A DNA stretch of 64,000 nt from Pseudomonadota bacterium (GTDB lineage: Bacteria; Pseudomonadota; Alphaproteobacteria; Azospirillales; Azospirillaceae). The notes below the pieces were generated by a model. It saw only the letters and a program-made list of their open reading frames with translations, did not search any database and was not told the DNA's origin. Both the position numbers and the translations under genes were made by a program. The stretch spans positions 1-64,000 of the forward strand of contig JAFAFA010000052.1 of NCBI GenBank assembly GCA_023423695.1, given 5' to 3'. Each line of letters starts with the position of its first letter. The first letter of the stretch is position 1. Positions 1 to 6,824 of the stretch are shown here, piece by piece.

Positions 1-805
1 CGGTCAGTCCCCCACCGGCACGGCCCGCGACTTCACCGTGACCTCCAGCACGACCAACGCGCTGACCAAGAGGATCTCGGAGAGCTTCGCATCGGGCACG
101 GTGGTGTCCTTCACCGTCGACCGCAAGCTGCTGGAAGCGGCGAACAACCAGGGCAATGGCGTCTCGACCATCGAGAAGAAGGTCGACCTGCAGATCCAGG
201 TGACCAACTCCAGCGGCGCCCAGGTCACCCGCGATGGCATGAGCGATCGGGGCGACGGCAAGCTGAACGGCGGCGAACAGTCCTTCACCTTCGACACCGG
301 TACGGTGCGGCTGGGCATCGACGCCACGACGATCCAGCAGGCGGCGGCGGGCAACTGCTCGGCCAACATCGTCACCAAGCAGATCTCCGACGCCACCACG
401 TCGAACGACATCACGGTCCAACTGAACGAACGCAACACCAACTCGATCACGGTGAACGCAGTCAACCTTTCGACCAGCGGCCAGGGTCTGCGGATGGATG
501 GTGCGCAGAACGACTGGATGGACCGCGCCGACATCGACAAGGCGGTGGCCGGTCTGGATCACGCCAAGGCGACGATCCGCTCCGCGTCGCAGTCGCTGTC
601 GACCAACCTGAACATCATCACGACCCGTGAGAGCTTCACCAAGGAGTTCAGCGACGTGCTGACGGAAGGCGCCAGCAAGCTGACGCTGGCCGACCAGAAC
701 GAGGAAGGCGCCGGCCTGCTGATGCTGCAGACCCGTCAGCAGCTCGGCACCATCGCCCTCTCGCTGGCCAACCAGTCGCAGCAGTCGATCCTGCGTCTGT
801 TCTAA
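1..805 (+). CDS. Flagellin, C-terminal part (gene enters from left edge)
   Basis: The reading frame is open from the left edge (codons begin at base 2) and stops at 805, so the start lies outside the window. The visible 267 residues match the C-terminal half of bacterial flagellins: a variable, Ser/Thr/Asn-rich region followed by the helical D1/D0 tail, with a heptad-like stretch around LTLADQNEEGAGLLMLQTRQ and the ending SLANQSQQSILRLF, the usual helical terminus that packs in the filament core. Flagellin is secreted by the flagellar type III apparatus and polymerises outside the cell. Whether this is the polar or a lateral flagellin cannot be decided without the N-terminus. A strong terminator follows directly, so the gene is probably the last of its transcript. 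Confidence 0.9.
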   Translation, partial: GQSPTGTARDFTVTSSTTNALTKRISESFASGTVVSFTVDRKLLEAANNQGNGVSTIEKKVDLQIQVTNSSGAQVTRDGMSDRGDGKLNGGEQSFTFDTGTVRLGIDATTIQQAAAGNCSANIVTKQISDATTSNDITVQLNERNTNSITVNAVNLSTSGQGLRMDGAQNDWMDRADIDKAVAGLDHAKATIRSASQSLSTNLNIITTRESFTKEFSDVLTEGASKLTLADQNEEGAGLLMLQTRQQLGTIALSLANQSQQSILRLF

Positions 806-828
806 GCCCGACCAGGGACGGACACACG

Positions 829-860
829 AAAAGGGGCGCTCCCGCCGGGGCGCCCCTTTT
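829..860 (+). terminator. Rho-independent terminator after flagellin
   Basis: A ten-base stem at 829-838 (AAAAGGGGCG) pairs perfectly with 851-860 (CGCCCCTTTT) around a 12-base loop, and the 3' arm ends in four T. It starts 24 bases after the flagellin stop codon, as expected for a highly expressed monocistronic gene. Confidence 0.85.
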
Positions 861-921
861 CGATTCGCCCTCTCAGGCCTTTTCAAAACGCCATTCCAAG
901 ACGCCTTGCCGGCACGCCTCG

Positions 922-2559
922 TCAGCGCCTGCGCAGGGCCTCCTCGACCAGGGCCCGCGCATCGGCGGCCAGCGCGGCGCGGCCTTCGCCCCGCGTGTAC
1001 ATCATGTGCCCGCCCGGATGCACCGTCACCGCCACCCGGTCGCGCTCGCCCGTCGGCAACTCCAGCCTGGACGCCACCCAGCGCGAGGCCATGTAGGGGG
1101 TGATCAGGTCGGTGCGGCCATGGACGATCAGCACCCGCAGGGCCGGCTGCAGGGTCAGCGCCGTCTGCAGCGCGTCGACGGCGCTCGGCACCGACATCCG
1201 CGGCCATTCCCAGTTCCGGTTCACCCGGTCGCTCAGCAGCCGGAAGGGCACGTCGGTCCGCACTCCCAGAGCGTCATGGACGTAGGCGGCGAAGGCCGTC
1301 GTGTAGGTCGGAATCGTCCCCTTCAGGAAGGGATCGAACGGAATGCGGGCCGCCCCCGGATCGGGATCGGCCGCGGTGAAGGTGCCGTCATAGATGCTGA
1401 GGATGCGCCCCTGGTCGCGCAGAAGCTCACGCGTGAAGACGCCCATCGGCACCCGCCCGCGCTGACGCCGCACGGTCTCCACCGGCAGGCCGGTGATGCG
1501 CGCGACCTCGGCGAAGACGTCCTGCCCGGCATCGAGCCGGCCATAATCCAGCCCGGCCAGCCCGGCGAGATAGGGGCCGAGCGCGAAACGCTCCGCCGCT
1601 TCGGCAGCCTGCTCCGGCGTACCCGGCCGGCGCCCCAGAGCGGCGGCGGCGGCGGCCATGGACGGCAGTTTCCAGGCCGGGCCGAGGATGCCGTCCTCGT
1701 CGATGGCGGCGAAATCGACCACGGGAGAGACCAGGATCAGCCCGTTCACCGCAAGCCCGACCTGATCGATCAGTTCCTCGGCCATCTTGGCGATGCGGAA
1801 ACCGCCATAGCTCTCCCCGGCCAGGAAGGTGGGAGACGACCAGCGGCCCTGGCGGGTCAGCCAAAGCCGGACGATCTCGGCCATCGCCCGCGCATCGCCA
1901 TCCACCGACCAGAAGCGCTTCTCCGTCTCGTCGGGCTTGACGGCCCGGCTGAAGCCCGTTCCGACCGGATCGACGAAGACCAGATCGGTGAAGGCCAGCC
2001 AGCTGTCCGGATTGTCGACGAGCGCGGCGGGCGGCGGCGGCAGGGTGCCGCCGGGTCCGAAGGCGACCACCTTGGGTCCCGCCGCCCCCAGATGCATGTA
2101 GGCCGACGCGGCGCCCGGCCCGCCGTTGAAGACGAAGGTGACGGGCCGCGGCCCATCGGCCGGGCTCTTCGGTTCGGCGGTGTAGGAAACCGTGAAGATG
2201 CGGGCCGCCAGCTCCTCCTTGGCGCCGTCGCGCAGCGGCAGGAACTCCGCCGTCGCGCCATAGGCCAGCGCCCCTCCCGGAAGCGGCAGGCTGTGCCGGG
2301 TCACGCTGCGCTGCGGATCGAAGCCTTGGAGATCGTCCGTCTTGCGGTCCCCGGATTTGCGGTCCTCGGGCTTGCGGTCCTCGGCCCGATCACCCGGCTT
2401 GGCGGCATCCGCCGCTTCCGTCTTGTCCTGCGCCCTGTCCTGAGCGGGGGCGGAAGCGGGTGCGAGCGGCGCCAGAAGGGCCGGCAGCAGCGCCAGAGCC
2501 AGACCGGCGGATGGGGAACGGAGCCGTCGCAGCGGCCGGGCGGAGGATGGGGGCGGCAT
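922..2559 (-). CDS. Secreted S10-family serine carboxypeptidase-like peptidase
   Basis: A protein of 545 residues with an N-terminal signal peptide (basic residues, then an Ala/Leu-rich core to about residue 40) and a charged Asp/Lys/Arg linker. The rest matches peptidase family S10: the oxyanion region FNGGPGAAS near residue 148, the nucleophile motif GESYGG near 247, the Asp in HGRTDLI near 484 and the His in PGGHMMY near 516, so the catalytic triad is intact. It is expected to remove C-terminal residues from peptides in the periplasm or outside the cell. The frame stays open far upstream antisense to the chemoreceptor, but signal peptide and homology begin here. An alternative start at 2607 would add 16 residues. 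It is divergent from the chemoreceptor gene and forms no obvious operon. Confidence 0.85.
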   Translation of the reverse strand: MPPPSSARPLRRLRSPSAGLALALLPALLAPLAPASAPAQDRAQDKTEAADAAKPGDRAEDRKPEDRKSGDRKTDDLQGFDPQRSVTRHSLPLPGGALAYGATAEFLPLRDGAKEELAARIFTVSYTAEPKSPADGPRPVTFVFNGGPGAASAYMHLGAAGPKVVAFGPGGTLPPPPAALVDNPDSWLAFTDLVFVDPVGTGFSRAVKPDETEKRFWSVDGDARAMAEIVRLWLTRQGRWSSPTFLAGESYGGFRIAKMAEELIDQVGLAVNGLILVSPVVDFAAIDEDGILGPAWKLPSMAAAAAALGRRPGTPEQAAEAAERFALGPYLAGLAGLDYGRLDAGQDVFAEVARITGLPVETVRRQRGRVPMGVFTRELLRDQGRILSIYDGTFTAADPDPGAARIPFDPFLKGTIPTYTTAFAAYVHDALGVRTDVPFRLLSDRVNRNWEWPRMSVPSAVDALQTALTLQPALRVLIVHGRTDLITPYMASRWVASRLELPTGERDRVAVTVHPGGHMMYTRGEGRAALAADARALVEEALRRR

Positions 2560-2775
2560 CGACGGATCCAAGACGGAAACTCCCGAACGGTTGCTGGCCC
2601 GCCGCATATTGCGGCCCCCGCACCGATCCGCAACCCGCCCCCTGCCGGCAATTTGTCGGCCGCAGGCTTGCCAAGCGCGCTCAGCGCCACATGTCGCTCC
2701 TACCGAAAGCGTCAACTCTTTCGGGTTAAGATAAGCTCCTCGCCCATCGGGCCATATTCGACGGGATGCGCCGCC

Positions 2776-4482
2776 ATGATCCTTTCCCGGCATGCCACCA
2801 TCCGCACGCGGCTGTTCCTCGGCTTCGGCGTGGTGCTTCTTCTCCTGATCAGCCTGACCGTGATCGGCGTCCGCGAGGTGCGGAAGATCGACGCCGATCT
2901 CACCCGGATCAACGAGGTGAACAGCGTCAAGCAACGCTACGCCATCAACTTCCGCGGCAGCGTGCATGACCGCGCCATCGCGCTGCGCGACGTGGTGCTG
3001 GCCACCGACCCGACGACCCTGTCCGCGGCGCTCGCCGACATCGACCGGCTTGCCGCCTTCTACGAGCAATCCGCCAAACCTCTCGACGCCATGTTCGCGA
3101 GCATGGCCGACATCGAGCCGGAGGAGCGGTCGCTGCTCGCCGGCATCAAGGAGATCGAGGCGAAGACCCTGCCGGCGCTCAAGTCGGTCGTCGCTGCCCG
3201 CAAGGCCGACGACATGGCAGGCGCGCAGAAGGCGCTGATGCAGGACGCCCGCCCGGCCTTCAACGAATGGCTGAAGCGCATCAACGCCTTCATCGACCTG
3301 CAGGAGCGCAAGAACCAGCAGATCGCCGCCCGTACGCGCGAGGTCGCCAGCGGCTTCCAGACGCTGATGCTGTCGCTGTGCGGCGCCGCCCTGCTGCTTG
3401 CCGCGGGTTTCGGGCTGTGGACGGTGGCGGCCCTGCGTCCGCTGCGCCGGCTGACCGACGCGATGCTGACCCTGTCGAGAGGCGACCTGACCGTGACGGT
3501 GCCGGCCTCCGAAAGCCGGGACGAGATCGGACAGATCACCGGTGCCGTCGAGGTGTTCAAGGCCAACGCGGTGGAGGCCGACGCCTTCCGCCGCCGCCAG
3601 GCCGAGGCGGAGCACGCCGCCGAGGAGCGCAAGCGGGCGGAGATGGCGGCGCTGGCCGACCGGTTCGAGAGCGAGGTGAAGGGCGTGGTCGACAGCGTTT
3701 CCACCTCCTCGACCGAGGTGCGGACACTGGCGCAGTCGCTGACGACCACCGCCGACCATACCGAAACCCAGGCAACCACCGTCGCCGCCGCGTCCGAACA
3801 GGCGTCGGTCAATGTCCAGACCGTCGCCGCCGCCGCAGAGGAGCTCGCCGCCTCCATCGCCGAGATCGGCCGCCAGATCGGCGAGAGCAGCCGCAAGGCC
3901 AGACACGCGGCCGATCAGGCGGACGGCACCAACCGCATCGTCGACGGCCTGTCCGCCAAGGCGAACCAGATCGGCGACGTGGTGAACCTGATCAGCTCCA
4001 TCGCCGGACAGACCAACCTGCTGGCGCTGAACGCGACCATCGAGGCCGCCCGCGCCGGCGAAGCGGGCAAGGGCTTCGCCGTGGTGGCGAGCGAGGTGAA
4101 GAGCCTCGCCAACCAGACCGCCAAGGCGACCGGCGACATCTCGCAGCAGATCCAGGAAATCCAGACGGCGACCGCCGACGCGGTGCAGGCGATCCAGAGC
4201 ATCGCCGCGACGATCGGCGAGGTGAACGACATCGTCGGCACCATCGCTCAGGCGGTCGACGGCCAGAACGCCGCCACCATGGAGATCGCCCGCAACGTCC
4301 AGCAGGCGGCGGCCGGCACCAACGAGGTGTCCTCGTCGATCGGCGGCGTCCTGCAGGCGGCGTCCGAGACCGGAAGCGGGGCCTCCCGCCTGCTCTCCTC
4401 CTCCGGCGAGTTGTCGAAGCAGGCGGAGTTGCTGCGCAGTCAGGTGGACCGCTTCCTGGGCAGCGTCCGCGGCGCCGTCTGA
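2776..4482 (+). CDS. Methyl-accepting chemotaxis protein
   Basis: A chemoreceptor of 568 residues. It has a first membrane helix at about 13-32, a helical periplasmic sensing region to about 193 that looks like a four-helix-bundle MCP domain, a second membrane helix at about 194-220, a HAMP domain to about 270, and a long cytoplasmic coiled coil. The signalling tip is unmistakable near residues 410-442 (QTNLLALNATIEAARAGEAG, then GFAVVASEVK), the site that contacts CheA and CheW. No C-terminal pentapeptide tether for CheR is visible. The start is the first ATG before the basic stretch and membrane helix. The ligand cannot be read from the sequence. There is no che gene nearby, so it is a stand-alone receptor feeding a distant pathway. 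Confidence 0.93.
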   Translation: MILSRHATIRTRLFLGFGVVLLLLISLTVIGVREVRKIDADLTRINEVNSVKQRYAINFRGSVHDRAIALRDVVLATDPTTLSAALADIDRLAAFYEQSAKPLDAMFASMADIEPEERSLLAGIKEIEAKTLPALKSVVAARKADDMAGAQKALMQDARPAFNEWLKRINAFIDLQERKNQQIAARTREVASGFQTLMLSLCGAALLLAAGFGLWTVAALRPLRRLTDAMLTLSRGDLTVTVPASESRDEIGQITGAVEVFKANAVEADAFRRRQAEAEHAAEERKRAEMAALADRFESEVKGVVDSVSTSSTEVRTLAQSLTTTADHTETQATTVAAASEQASVNVQTVAAAAEELAASIAEIGRQIGESSRKARHAADQADGTNRIVDGLSAKANQIGDVVNLISSIAGQTNLLALNATIEAARAGEAGKGFAVVASEVKSLANQTAKATGDISQQIQEIQTATADAVQAIQSIAATIGEVNDIVGTIAQAVDGQNAATMEIARNVQQAAAGTNEVSSSIGGVLQAASETGSGASRLLSSSGELSKQAELLRSQVDRFLGSVRGAV

Positions 4483-4629
4483 CACCAGCGGTCATGAGGC
4501 GGGGACGCGGCAATAGGTAGCATCGCCGACGCTTGCGGCCGGCGGCCGGGAAATCTAGGAGAGTCCGGCCGCCACACGTCCCGCGCGCACCATCCGCCGG
4601 ATGCACCTCCGACCAGCAGGGGTTCCGCC

Positions 4630-5154
4630 ATGATCGACAGCTCCATGAGCGACAGCGAGAGTGCCGACATGAGCGACAGCGAGAGTGCCGACACCGTCGA
4701 TTACGGCCGCCTCGTGTGGAGCGACGATCTGGTCCTGGGCATCGCGTCGATCGACGAGCAGCATCGCGAGTGGATCGCCCTGGTCCAGGCCTTCGAGCGC
4801 GCCGTCACCGAAGGCCATTCGGCCGAGGAGATGCGCAGGACCCTGGCCGCCGCCGTCGCTTACACCGATTCTCATTTCGCCGACGAACAGCAGGTGATGG
4901 AGGAGGCGGGCTATCCCTTCCTCGACGACCATCTCGCCCAGCACCAGCTCGCCTGGGACCGCGTCCATGCCTTCGCCTCCGGCGAGGTGGCGGACGAGGA
5001 GGTTCGCAACAGCCTGGCGGAATTCCTGCCGCAATGGCTGATGCTGCACATCAACACCGCCGACCGCCAGTTCGCACGCTGGCTGAAGGGCAGCACCACC
5101 CCCGGCGCTCCGGCGGAACCGGCGGGCCGGGTGTTCGGCGATATCCCGGTCTGA
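4630..5154 (+). CDS. Bacteriohemerythrin
   Basis: A 174-residue single-domain hemerythrin. The di-iron ligand set of the family is complete: His45 (IDEQH), His82 and Glu86 (HFADE), His101 and His105 (HLAQH), His140 and Asp145 (HINTAD). Such proteins bind O2 reversibly in the cytoplasm and serve as oxygen carriers or sensors, often in motile microaerophiles. Here the gene lies between a chemoreceptor and pyrE. An acidic N-terminal extension carries an exact duplication of MSDSESAD, so three in-frame ATG codons (4630, 4645, 4669) could start translation. I chose 4630 because an AGGGG stretch lies about ten bases upstream. The C-terminal 20 residues are Pro/Ala-rich and outside the domain. Confidence 0.9.
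   Translation: MIDSSMSDSESADMSDSESADTVDYGRLVWSDDLVLGIASIDEQHREWIALVQAFERAVTEGHSAEEMRRTLAAAVAYTDSHFADEQQVMEEAGYPFLDDHLAQHQLAWDRVHAFASGEVADEEVRNSLAEFLPQWLMLHINTADRQFARWLKGSTTPGAPAEPAGRVFGDIPV
4645..4692 (+). repeat. Exact 24-bp tandem duplication within the hemerythrin gene
   Basis: Bases 4645-4668 and 4669-4692 are identical and in frame, each encoding MSDSESAD. Each copy begins with ATG. The identity at third codon positions suggests a recent slippage duplication. Confidence 0.95.
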
Positions 5155-5263
5155 AACCCTCGGCCGGCAACTCCGGACTTGCCTCCCGCCGTTGCGATTC
5201 CGCGATCACGCCGCTACACAAGGGGCACCGCGCGAGCCATCCCGTTTTCCGGAGCCTTCCGTC

Positions 5264-5947
5264 ATGTCGACCCTGCCCGATCAGGCCACCATCGCCGCCA
5301 CCGCGGCCAAGATCCTGCTGGAGATCAAGGCGCTGCATTTCAACGCCGAAACGCCCTTCATCTTCACCTCCGGCTGGGCCAGCCCCGTCTACACCGATTG
5401 CCGCCGCATCGTCTCCTTCCCGCGCGCCCGCAAGGCGCTGATGGACTTCGCGGTCGCGACGATCGAGCGCGAGATCGGCTATGAGGCCATCGACGCGGTG
5501 GCCGGCGGCGAGACCGCCGGCATTCCCTTCGCCGCCTGGATCGCCGACCGGCTGGAACTGCCGATGCAGTATGTGCGCAAGAAGCCCAAGGGCTTCGGCC
5601 GCAACGCCCAGATCGAAGGCCTGCTGACCGAGGGGCAGCGCGTCCTTCTGGTCGAGGATTTGGCGACCGATGGCAAGAGCAAGGAGAACTTCGTCACCGC
5701 GCTGCGCAACGGCGGCGCCCAGGTGACCGACACCTTCGTGATCTTCCACTACGGCATCTTCCCGCAGTCGAAGGTCAACATGGACGCCATCGGCGTGCGG
5801 CTGCATGCGCTGTGCACCTGGTGGGACGTCCTGAAGGTCGCCCGCGACAACCGCTATTTCGACGAGAACACCCTGTCGGAGGTCGAGAAGTTCCTGAACG
5901 ACCCGGTGGGTTGGTCCTCGTCCCACGGCGGCAAGTCGAGCATGTGA
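5264..5947 (+). CDS. pyrE: Orotate phosphoribosyltransferase
   Basis: A 227-residue enzyme that transfers phosphoribose from PRPP to orotate, giving OMP in pyrimidine synthesis. Family features are clear: the orotate-binding segment FIFTSGWASPVYTDCR near residues 34-49 and the PRPP loop VLLVEDLATDGKS near 127-139. The loop reads ATDGKS where many homologues have TTGGS, which is common in the longer alphaproteobacterial type. The start at 5264 follows a GGAG at 5251-5254 and is preferred over an upstream in-frame ATG at 5192. The gene stands alone. A downstream GC-rich inverted repeat at about 5955-5981 lacks a T tract. Confidence 0.93.
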   Translation: MSTLPDQATIAATAAKILLEIKALHFNAETPFIFTSGWASPVYTDCRRIVSFPRARKALMDFAVATIEREIGYEAIDAVAGGETAGIPFAAWIADRLELPMQYVRKKPKGFGRNAQIEGLLTEGQRVLLVEDLATDGKSKENFVTALRNGGAQVTDTFVIFHYGIFPQSKVNMDAIGVRLHALCTWWDVLKVARDNRYFDENTLSEVEKFLNDPVGWSSSHGGKSSM

Positions 5948-6011
5948 CGCAGACGGGGGAGCGGCACCGCGCCGCCTCCCCTCGGGCATCCTCAAAGGTC
6001 CGGTGCCGGCC

Positions 6012-6824
6012 TCATCCGGTGCGGGAAGCCCGGTGCGCAGCGACGGCCGCTTCTTGCTCCGGACGCGGAGTGTGGTTGAACCGGACCCGGACGATTTCCC
6101 ACCGTTCCTGCGCTCCCGCGGTGCCGCCGTCGCAGGGGCGGCGGTCCAGCACGTCGAAGGACAGTGTGGACAGCCCGTCGCCCGCCGGGATCTTGCCGGT
6201 GGACCAAAGCTCCTGAAAGAGACGACGGTTGACCAGGGAGATTGGGGACGGCGTCGCATCCGGCGTGAAGCCGTCGTTGTCATGGTCGAGCGGCTTGAAG
6301 CGCCCCTTGCGCCGGCCGGTGGGAATGCGGCGTGCCCGGATGCGCAGCGAGAAATCGAAATCCTCGTAGCCCCAGCCCCAAAAGACGTTGGAGTAGCCGT
6401 CGACCTGCCGCATGACCGTGTTCGGCATCAGCAGCACGCCGCCCATCGTACTTTCCAGGTTGCTTGTTACCGTACGGTCCGACCGTCCCGGCGCGACCGG
6501 CCGCTGCTCCGCCCCGTACCACAGGATTGGCGTGGGGCAGTCGGCGGACGAATAGTCGGCATCGACCGGCAGGTAATCGATGTCGTGCAGGCAGGTGTAG
6601 TCGCTCCGTTCCTCGCCCAGCAGGAATCCGGCATTCATCAGAGCCCCCCGGTTGAAGGGAAGCCCGGCCTCCTGCTCCACGATGGTGACGCGATAGTCGA
6701 TCCGCGGGACCAGCCGGTCGAAATGGGCGCTCACCCACGGGACGAACTGCCGGAGATGGCTTTCGCGATCCCGGTAAGGAACGACGATGTGGAGCCGCGC
6801 CCCTGCGCTGTCGGCGGTCGTCAT
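6012..6824 (-). CDS. GT7 glycosyltransferase resembling animal beta-1,4-galactosyltransferase
   Basis: A 270-residue protein with the motif series of family GT7 in order: VPYRDRESHL near residue 13, FNRGALMNAGF near 58, DYTCLHDIDYLP near 75-88 (the DxD-like metal site), GGVLLM, FWGWGYEDFDF near 150, DHDND near 180 (where the family has a metal-binding His) and DGLSTLSFDVLD near 217. The animal enzymes carry FNRAKLLNVGF, WGWGGEDDD and DGLNSLTYQVLD at the same places. Those enzymes add galactose beta-1,4 to terminal GlcNAc. No signal peptide or membrane anchor is present, so it should act in the cytoplasm. The start at 6824 has AAGGGGAGG upstream and overlaps the preceding GT41 stop by four bases (ATGA), which implies coupled translation. 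Donor sugar by inference only; GT27-like GalNAc activity is an alternative. Confidence 0.85.
   Translation of the reverse strand: MTTADSAGARLHIVVPYRDRESHLRQFVPWVSAHFDRLVPRIDYRVTIVEQEAGLPFNRGALMNAGFLLGEERSDYTCLHDIDYLPVDADYSSADCPTPILWYGAEQRPVAPGRSDRTVTSNLESTMGGVLLMPNTVMRQVDGYSNVFWGWGYEDFDFSLRIRARRIPTGRRKGRFKPLDHDNDGFTPDATPSPISLVNRRLFQELWSTGKIPAGDGLSTLSFDVLDRRPCDGGTAGAQERWEIVRVRFNHTPRPEQEAAVAAHRASRTG

Noticed and set aside
2700..2775. Flagellar sigma-28 promoter before the chemoreceptor
   Set aside because: A TAAGATAA stretch resembles the -10 part, but no correctly spaced TAAA -35 element is present.
2608..4485. Upstream extension of the S10 peptidase frame antisense to the chemoreceptor
   Set aside because: The open frame is a by-product of GC-rich codon use opposite a real coding gene. 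The homology and signal peptide begin near 2559-2607.
5955..5981. GC-rich inverted repeat between pyrE and the GT7 gene
   Set aside because: The stem has a bulge and there is no T tract on either strand, so I do not call it a terminator.
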